A DNA stretch of 64,000 bases from Diabrotica undecimpunctata (taxonomy: Eukaryota > Arthropoda > Insecta > Coleoptera > Chrysomelidae): positions 64,914,141 to 64,978,140 of the forward strand of contig NC_092809.1 in the NCBI RefSeq assembly GCF_040954645.1, written 5' to 3'. This document shows positions 56,351-64,000 of the stretch, one piece after another. Each line of letters begins with the position of its first letter. The first letter of the stretch is position 1. Under the pieces are notes generated by a model. That model was not told where the DNA came from and searched no databases. It worked only from the letters and a program-made list of their open reading frames with translations. The position numbers were made by a program, and so were the translations under genes.

Positions 56351-56576
56351 CTATAAACCATTAATGTGTGTTATTTTTGTGGATATTTTATGTATCTGTT
56401 TCTGTAATTGCTTATCGAATCTCTACCCCTTCCAGAATGCACAGGACGGCCTGAAGTTTGGGTGCTAGATTCTAAGACGTTATCTCTAATCATCTGAGGT
56501 AATTCGTTTTAGATATTCAACATTTCATCAAGGATGTTCATCAAGGAAATAGTTTTAGTATTAGGTAAGTTAAGCA

Positions 56577-56578
<2 letters not shown>

Positions 56579-56642
<64 letters not shown>
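56579..56642. repeat. (AT)n microsatellite
   Basis: About 32 AT units. The ORF crossing it on the minus strand (Tyr-Ile repeats) is an artefact. Confidence 0.9.
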
Positions 56643-56646
<4 letters not shown>

Positions 56647-57485
56647 TTTTAAAAATTAAAATAAAAGTGAAGCAGAATAAAGCGACATGAAAATAAAAAA
56701 ACATGGAGGTTTTAGAGCAGAAATACTTACTGTGAATTACTACTATCAGATCAGTTAAAAAGTGCATTTAATCATAAAATATACATTTTATTTGTTGTTC
56801 TTAAGAAAGCATGTAGCAGTGCTCTCAAACGAAACTGGAAAATCCTAGAAAGTGCAAACATTTTAATTAAATATTTAACAAATTTAATAAATTCTGTGAA
56901 AAAGTTATAAAGGAACTGTAACGGTACGATTGTTAATAATCTAACATTTCGAACGTTAGCAAAAATCACAGTCAAATAATGAAACCAAATCCCTACAATA
57001 GCTTCTAATTTGCCGCCATAGAGTAAGCCACTCACAATACTATCTGATACGTCGATATCGAATATCCGATATGTAGGTTATAAAAGAATCGATTCCTTTG
57101 TCATTAAAGGAAAAACGAATACTTGCCAGTGTTCATGGTCATTTTAGAACAGAACTTCCAGAAGACAGGTTGTTGGGTTTAATTGAGGTAGGCAAAACTT
57201 AGGAGAAAGAGGAAAAAAAATTAAGTTATTTTATTATTTTTTGGGAAATGTAAAGAGTTTTTTTTGATAGTTTGAAGAAGTATTTAGTTTATGTGTAGTT
57301 TTCTTATTCTTATTAAGAAGTTACGTTGTTTTTATGAGAAAAACACTCGATAAGTTCTGGTAAGTTACCACACACTTTCCATTTGAATAAGTACTCAATC
57401 ATCTAAACCTTCTCACCTTATTAGAAATATCCATCTTAATTCTTATTTCTATATACATAGATAATATATTCCAGTTTAGTAACAT
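56643..57485. other. No recognised feature
   Basis: A small palindromic block (CGATATCGAATATCCGATATG, about 57051) is the only structure seen. Confidence 0.3.
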
Positions 57486-57489
57486 TAAA

Positions 57490-58196
57490 TATTTGAGCGA
57501 AATATTTTTATGTACCGAAAACATAACCTTAGCTCTATATCGACTACCAACCACTTGTAGTATTCACACTGCAGAATTATATGGAGAATTATCCTTAAAG
57601 CTCTTGAAATGACTTCTACCAATACCAAATCTCTAGCTATATGCACTGATTCTCTTTCTTCAATTCAGTCTATTGCCAACATATACTTGTTAAATCCGAT
57701 AGTCCAAAAAATCCAACATATCTGTCATCAAAACCACAGCAGAGGAATATCAATAACCATTCTTTGGACCCCATCTCATGTAGAGATCACTGGAAATGAG
57801 TCTACAGATATCGCAGCAAAAAAAGCAAGTTGTTTTGACCTAAGCCTAGAAAAAATTCAACTTCATCGAGATTTAGCAGCAACCATAAAACAAAACACTC
57901 GTAAAACATGGCAAAATCATTGGAATGGACAAAACACAAAACTGTACATAATCAATCCCACTGTATACTCATTCAAGATACCTACAATGACTAGGAGGGA
58001 CAAACTCATCAATAGGACACACTCAATTCAGTCATACCTGATGACTTCCGAAAACCCACCTGCTTGTGAACATTGTGATTCTCACCGCCTTACAGTAGAA
58101 CACTTACTCGTTGAATGCAGTTATTACAGAATATATAGACTAGCGAATAATATAACCGGTAACCTGAAACAGATACTTAGTTCGCCTAATGTGTAG
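57490..58196 (+). pseudogene. RNase H domain and zinc knuckle of a jockey/I-type non-LTR element
   Basis: A first frame reads SIHTAELYGELSLKLL (active-site Glu). A shift near 57600 leads to LAICTDSLSSIQSI (active-site Asp), ITILWTPSHVEITGNESTDIAAKKA (closing His-Asp block), NHWNGQNTKL, RRDKLINRTH and CEHCDSHRLTVEHLLVECSYY, the C-x2-C/H/C knuckle. The order RNase H then knuckle marks the C-terminus of I/jockey/LOA-type elements. The first Asp (TDGS) and the reverse transcriptase are missing, so it is a 5'-truncated copy; the last 196 codons are open. A CAATAAAGC near 58366 may be the polyadenylation signal. Confidence 0.8.
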
Positions 58197-58690
58197 AGTG
58201 CTTGACTTTTTAAAAGATTGCAGATTATATTATCGTATATAACAAATATTGCAACAAAAAAAACTATTGTTTTCCTTTCTCAAACTGTTATATTGTGTTA
58301 TCTATTTACTCCCCATCATTTATCTATCTGTCTTTAATTTGTACTTTTCTATCATTTATCCACACCAATAAAGCTTTCATACTGAGCAACGTGGTATTGG
58401 TGAGCTAGAAGCTTTCTATTATCTACATTTGTTAGAGTTTTTGCTAGGATATAAAAATTCTCAACATTTTTCACATTTTTATTTTATTTTTATTTTACAA
58501 CGAAATAAGAAAGGGTAATCCAAAAGTAAATATTTGATTTAAAAATAAAATAGCTTTGTAATAACTAATACATAACAATGTTTAAAGAAAGGTCACACAG
58601 AAAATATCAGTAGTCAATTTCAGTCAGCACATTTCTATAGCATGATGTTTAGAGCTAGCCAAAAAACAAAATATGAAACAATTGTTCAGT
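58197..58690. other. 3' region of the RNase H fragment and unassigned sequence
   Basis: Up to about 58400 probably the 3' untranslated part of the preceding element; the remainder has nothing recognisable. Confidence 0.35.
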
Positions 58691-58696
58691 CTTGTC

Positions 58697-59730
58697 CTTT
58701 CTTCTTCTTCTTCAGTGCCTTATCCGGTCCGGATGTTGGCGATAATCAAGGCTCTCATGGTTTTGTTGACTGCTCTGCGAAACAGCTCTGCGAAGGTCAT
58801 CCCAAACCATCGTCGGAGGTTTTTTAATGATGAGATACGACGGCGTCCCGGTCCTCTCCTGCCAAATACTTTACCCTACATAACGAGTTGAAGAATTCGA
58901 TATTTTTCTTCGTTCCGCATCACGTGGCCGAGGTACTCAAACTTACGTTGTTTAATTAAATTAAGCACTTCTTTTTCTTTTCTCATACGCTGTATGACCT
59001 CAACGTTGGTGTTATCGTCCACATACGATATTTTTAGTATCCTTCTGTAGATTCACATCTCGAAGGCTTCAATCCGCTTTTCTGTGGCTTGCGTCAGTGT
59101 CCAGACTTCAACTTCATATAGTAACATTGGAAGAATGTAGCACCTCACTCTCCGCATCTTGGTTCCTAAACTAAGATTACTGCAGCACAGCAAGGATCTC
59201 AACTTGATAAAATGTAGACCATGCCATTTCAATTCTGGATCTAATTTCTTGAGCCTCATCCCATTGTGAGTTGAGGGTAGTACCTAGGTAAGTGAATCTG
59301 TTGACTCTCTGAATCTCTTCGCTACCTGCCATTAGTGCCCCGGGATCTAAATTTGCAAGGCTGACAACCATGCATTTAGTTTTCTTAATATTAAGGTCTA
59401 GTCCGTATGTTACGCTCAGAGTTCTCACTCGGTCTAGTAAGGCTTGTAGATCATTTAGGCCAGTTGCTAGTAACACAGTGTCATCGGCGTAGCGGATATT
59501 ATTGATGTGTTCATCGTTTAATCGGATTCCCATCTCTAGGTTTGTGATGGCGTCAGTAGAAATTTCCTTAGAGTATGTATTAAAGCACACAGCCTTACCT
59601 TACTCCACGCATGATCTTCACTTGGTCGGTCAGCTGGTCTTCGACCTTGACTTGAGCACTCTGGTTCCAGTATACAATTTGTGATGATCCGAATGTCCTT
59701 CTCATCCAATTCTACTCTTTGGATGGCGGC
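58697..59730 (-). pseudogene. RTE-like element, minus strand, 5'-truncated, with GAA tail
   Basis: From right to left: VELDEKDIRIITN, RGVR and LLFNTYSKEIS (motif B region, where the QGCVLSP of relatives is broken by a stop), INNIRYADDTVLLATG (motif C, intact), LNIKKTKCMVVS, FTYLGTTLNSQ, EIRSRIEMAWSTFYQ. After a frame break: RVRCYILPMLLYEVEVWTL and KRIEAFEM, then in further frames YRRILKIS, RKFEYLGHVMRN, GRRGPGRRRISSLKNLRRWFG and FAELFRRAVNKT. The GAA-type tail reads CTTCTTCTTCTTC at about 58700. It is truncated in the reverse transcriptase, an ordinary 5' truncation. Confidence 0.8.
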
Positions 59731-61475
59731 GAATGGGCCATAACTGTCATTAATATAGTAATGAAAATCTACACATCTTAATCATTAGCATAGGTGGTCC
59801 GTGAACTTATGGAAAGAAATAATAGGTCCTTATTTTTTTGGTGGTAATTTTAATGGCCTAAAATTTTAAAAATGTTTGCCAAAGAAATTGCCTGGTTTCT
59901 TAATGATATAGTTGTAAATATTGATGCCTACAAAGTATAGTGTATAACACTCAATCAATTACTATTGAAGATATGAAAGCTATAATAAGAACTGTTTTTT
60001 TTTTTAATTATTTACATGTGAAAGCATTTTATGAATGAAATTATCTTTGTTAAAACGTATTCAATTATATTTAGAACAAGATTTTGGCTATATATTAGGT
60101 TATTCTGCCTATAGCTTCATATAAATTTTATATTCGTTACCGCCTTGTTTGTTCAGTGTCCTTCGGGTTTATTAGCAAGAAAATGAGCTAAAATTTGAGT
60201 AGAAAAGGCTATTTGAGGCTATTTGAGAAACATTAATATTCTATTGGAGCCCCTGGAATTCATCGGTCTCACATAAATCCCAACTTTGGCTAACTTCCTC
60301 AACATATTTTGGTTACTTCACGTATACGCCCTTGAATTACTTTATTCCATCATATCTAACATCAATATACAACAGAAAATCTTTCTAAATTTTACAATTA
60401 TTGTAATTGAAGTTTCCTATGAAAAATTTTTATAATAAAATTATCGATTTTTATTTGATACGAACTAATCAATTGTTGTTTCAAATTTCCCTTTATATTT
60501 TACATATCTACATATTTATATTAGAATGTCTTCTTTCAATCTAGTACGCCTTTCCCACTAATTGGAATTTTATTGAAGTGGTTGAAGAAACCAATCTTTA
60601 ATTTGAAAACGTAATTGAAAACGGTCTTTTTAAGTCCCCTATTACACTCCAGCGTACTTCACCTAATATTCAATTTTCTAGTTTTCGCTCAAACGCCATT
60701 TTATTTTTATTTTCTTTAAATTAGTTTTTAAATGTAATATGGATAGGTCTCTTTGCTCTCAAACTTTTTTCTAAGGTTAAGTTAGTTAAGGTAAGGTTTA
60801 TCCAATTTTGGTGTCTGTAATAATAATAACTATATTTCTCCAAATTTCGTTAGGACTTCCCTTCATTCATCCCATGAATAAATTACGTAAAAATTTAAAA
60901 ACACAGTTTTTATTAGTTTATTTATACAATCGCACACATCTAGCTGATGAAATATATTTCTCGAGTAAATCTAACCGTAATTAACAATAATGACCCCACC
61001 AGTAGAGAACTAATATATTGCTAGGAACTTGCTAGCCGAGTATAAATTATAGAAGCAATTTAAACACACACCGCTATTTCAATACTTTCTAGCCGACATA
61101 ACTGTGCCATGAGTAGCGAAAAGCAACCAGTAAATTAAAATAATTAGGTTACCATACGCATATTTTTTGCCAATAAAGTTTTTAATATAAAAATAGAAGA
61201 AAAACGGTAATTATGCATTTTATAAAGAGTGCCAGTAAATAAATGTGAAGAACTTTAGGGGGTAATTCTGCATAAAAAATTAATGACAGTTTGTTATATA
61301 ATTGTGTAACTTAAACGAAAGGGATGTTGTGTCTTAACAGAGAAAGGAAAAGTCCAGGTGCAAGTATATTCACCTGTCAAACCGGCGCTCAGATGTTGTG
61401 AAGGACATAACGATGAGCTTTGGGACGTGGGTCTATAGATCTAGGATGAGTTATATTTAAATAAAAAAAATTGAA
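59731..61475. other. No recognised feature
   Basis: AT-rich, no ORF of note, no RNA gene seen on either strand. Confidence 0.35.
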
Positions 61476-61477
61476 AT

Positions 61478-61590
61478 TTGAAACAAACCATTGGAGAAAT
61501 GTTCAGAGCGGCAATCTCAAAATTGAAAATAGCTGTGATGATTACCAATCTTCTTAGAGGAGACGGTATCTTAAGAAGAATGGAGAAATG
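61478..61590 (+). pseudogene. RTE-like extreme 3' end
   Basis: TIGEMFRAAISKLKIAVMITNLLRGDG followed by a tail TCTTAAGAAGAATGGAGAAATGG. This is only the last 30 or so codons of the family with GAA tails. The ORF continues past the element end by chance. Confidence 0.65.
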
Positions 61591-63780
61591 GTACTCGAAG
61601 AAAGGAGAAAATAAAGGGCATCACCTAGTTCTTTTTCGAAGGATGAGGAAAACTCGACAATTGACATATGGTAAGATTGAATTAAGAACGAATCTACAAG
61701 AATTGTAAATATAATAAACATCACTAAAAAATCAAAAATGTATACATAGTTAAAAATAGGAAACACTGTCGCTCTACATTCCTGTAAGAATCATCTTGTT
61801 GTAACATTTTTTTTTATAGTTAATATATTAAATTATTTCCAATCCCTTTACCTCCGTTGCTGATATGCCCATGGTCGTATTCGCAAATAGGTTGTTAAAT
61901 TTTATTGGAAACTACCGAAATATTACGGAAGAATCTACCTACTTATTTAAAGACGCTGCTTTGGTTAATCCTTAGTTAACCTCTTTCCGGTTTCGCATCT
62001 GATTTGTTAAATATCGTCGAAAGCACGTGTATAGTAATTTTTCTGTAAAAACCTAATTCCGAAGATTTTATTTTTGTCACGTTTCAAGTTACTAGTAACG
62101 TATTTACCTCGAAATTTCCGATAGTCGTTAGAACTTCACGTTATTAGCAATGGATACTGTCCTATCATTTTTAAGTGGGAGATATCCCTTCTTTTTTTGG
62201 TGGAAGTTTGTGAAATTTTAAAAGAAAAACTTTACTTCTTGTTGGGCGATCTTAGAGGAAAGACGCTCGTTACCTTACCGTCTCTGTGCATTTTCTTTCT
62301 AACTGTGTATACACTTCTATATTTGAGTTATTTTAATCTAATATCATATTAGATTAAATATTGGTATATAGTACCTTTTAATTTAAATAACTTCAGTGCT
62401 TGATACAAGTATAGTATATAGCTTCAGTGCAGTGTAGCAGTCATCAAGATTTACTGTAAGTAATCATAGCATCTTCAATTATCTGGGCGAATAATATGGT
62501 ATGGTTATTGTATCATATTATCTTCAATTATCTGGGCTAATCTACGTTCATCCATGTCTTCACCTGTAGTTAAGAGTAACTACTGATTTTTGCATTCAAT
62601 TTAAAGAACATTTAATATTTTCTTACGAACTTTCTATCAGTTTTTAAGAACTTCTAAAGTACGAACATTTAATTCTCAGATATTAAACAACACTGCGAAC
62701 AGATAAAAAACTTAACTAGTGCGGGTTGGTTAAATTTTTATTTTTGTATTCTTTTTGTATTCTTTGAATTTAACTTTAATTAACTTTGTGTTCCTTGTTA
62801 TTTATTTTTCTTATTTACTGTACCCAGTATCTCGAGATATGCCCATTAAACAGCAAAGAGAGACTTTCTTTAATCAACTTTAGTTGAATATTTTTATATA
62901 GCATCAGACTCTCTGAGCTGATAATTTAATTTGTGTATGATTCCATTATATTGTATTTGTAAAGGTACTTATCAAACATAACACTTTTTATTTTTTATAT
63001 GCATACCACCATTTAATAACTGATGGTGTATTTTTATTACTTGAGTGTACATTCAGCCGCTTATATCATTTTGTTGTTGAATATATTGTTTTTGTTTTAT
63101 GTATAAATTTTATTTGTCGACTCCTAACAAGTTTCCTGATAACATAATAACTCTGAATATTTGCTTATTATATTAACTTATTATTATACCTTCGACCAGA
63201 AGAGAGATCAGGCTGGTTAAGTTGATCGTAGGTAAGTAGGTGGACGGAGTCCACCTGATATATTTATTACTTGTTTATATAGTGTGTTGACCAAATTTAT
63301 TTAATAATTAACTGGTATCTTTCCTTGGATTTGGTCTCAGAACCAAAATATTTTTCCTTATCTTTTTTCTTTTCTAAGGTTTCTTGATTTTCTCCTTAAA
63401 CCCCAAAAAATTAAGTGGCGCCCTATTCCTATCTGATCTTATCTTTGGTAATTTTATCCATCTATATTTTTGTTTATTTCGGTATCTTATTTAATACGTC
63501 TTATCCTGTCCTATATTTGCTTGGTTCGTCTGTAGGACCCATTCCCGGTTGTCGCAGTGTCTCCATTGGTGACCTTTCTAGCACTACCCAAAAAAGGCTT
63601 CCGAGGTTACATTGTTATTTACCAAAAGAAAGGAAGATTATGACAGTATGAAACAATAATTACTACAAATCAACAATTTTTATTTCTTGAAAGTTCAACC
63701 AAGTTAAAGTTAATGTAGAATGATATCATACTAGCAAAATAGGCATAAATCAACCAAACCAACTAGCTTTCTCTTCTGTT
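61591..63780. other. No recognised gene; small palindromes
   Basis: A palindrome TTTAATCTAATATCATATTAGATTAAA is centred near 62345, ATCTTCAATTATCTGGGC is repeated at about 62470 and 62521, and a hairpin GGTGGACGGAGTCCACC lies at 63239-63255. No ORF with a recognisable domain. Confidence 0.4.
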
Positions 63781-63784
63781 CTTC

Positions 63785-64000
63785 TTCTTTTTATATAAAC
63801 ATGACTGTCTGTTTTTCAATGTGCCTACAGTAATTGGTCTTTCCATCGTTTTCGTGGTCTTCCTACTAATCTTCTTCATATTGGGGAACTTGGGGAACCA
63901 TCTGTTGCCGTTTTTACTACTCTTTTGATGTCATTCGACTTATATGATCATTCCATTCTACTCTTCTATTTTTTACCCAGTTCTTGATGTTCTCCACCTT
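63785..64000 (-). pseudogene. RTE-like C-terminal fragment, runs off right edge
   Basis: The minus strand reads VENIKNWVKNRRVEWNDHISRM, then VGRPRKRWKDQL in a shifted frame and KTDSHVYIKKKKN with an AAGAAGAAGAAC tail. The wording (RRVEWNEHISRM, SVGRPRKRW) is of yet another RTE-like subfamily. Its upstream part lies beyond the window. Confidence 0.65.

Larger units (their letters stand above)
53750..56400 (-). mobile_element. RTE-like non-LTR retrotransposon, minus strand, decayed
   Basis: All parts from the endonuclease (right) to the 3' end (left) are recognisable. The 3' end near 53750 has a GAT/ATG-type tail (TCATCTCATTTCATCATCAT on the plus strand). Some 5' untranslated sequence may extend beyond 56350. 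Few reading frames exceed 60 codons, so this is an old copy. Confidence 0.65.

Noticed and set aside
56570..56767. Minus-strand ORF with Tyr-Ile repeats
   Set aside because: It is a microsatellite (AT)n read as codons. The same holds for the ORFs at 30705-30922.

Overview
This window looks like a piece of a large, AT-rich insect genome. Every recognisable protein-coding sequence belongs to a mobile element or to a repeated, probably mobile, gene family. There are no bacterial-style operons, and I found no intact single-copy host gene. The mix (RTE-like and R1-like non-LTR elements, BEL/Pao, several piggyBac lineages, Tc1/mariner, Helitron, a Penelope fragment, hAT-type MITE) fits an arthropod, most likely an insect. 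A beetle is a guess only.

Layout. 1-2.6 kb: the start of a Tc1-like transposase running off the left edge, then scraps of RTE-like 3' ends. 2.6-6.4 kb: a decayed RTE-like element split by a 1.15-kb tandem-plus-inverted repeat with 12-bp flanking direct repeats. 6.6-8.5 kb: a mariner-type element with a spliced transposase. 9.5-11.5 kb: a nearly intact 5'-truncated non-LTR element with a 13-bp target duplication. 12-14.6 kb: another RTE-like element. 15-17 kb: first copy of an uncharacterised transposase-like insect family.

19.8-33.3 kb is one minus-strand piggyBac gene blown apart by later insertions. An R1-like element landed in its C-terminal half; an RTE 3' fragment landed in the R1 3' region; a young BEL/Pao LTR retrotransposon (21999-28955) landed at the edge of that fragment. 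Separately, a 2.2-kb cluster of repeats carrying tRNA-like segments split the piggyBac N-terminal half.

33.3-44.7 kb holds an RTE-type RT fragment, a Helitron with a PIF1-like helicase apparently sitting inside the end of a second piggyBac, a third piggyBac, the C-terminus of a pogo-like transposase, and a Penelope-type GIY-YIG fragment. 45-47 kb: a further non-LTR element. 47.6-52.6 kb: second copy of the uncharacterised family, cut in a coding exon by a fourth piggyBac; removing the piggyBac at TTAA rejoins the exon in frame. 53-64 kb: a hAT-type MITE with perfect 8-bp duplications, several minus-strand RTE-like elements, a jockey/I-type RNase H end, and long stretches with nothing recognisable.

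All genes are read by eye from translations; family names come from recognised motifs, not from searches. Nearly every ORF is broken. The best preserved are the BEL/Pao polyprotein (two in-frame stops, LTRs almost identical), the 9.5-kb non-LTR element (one frameshift) and the mariner transposase (two in-frame stops).
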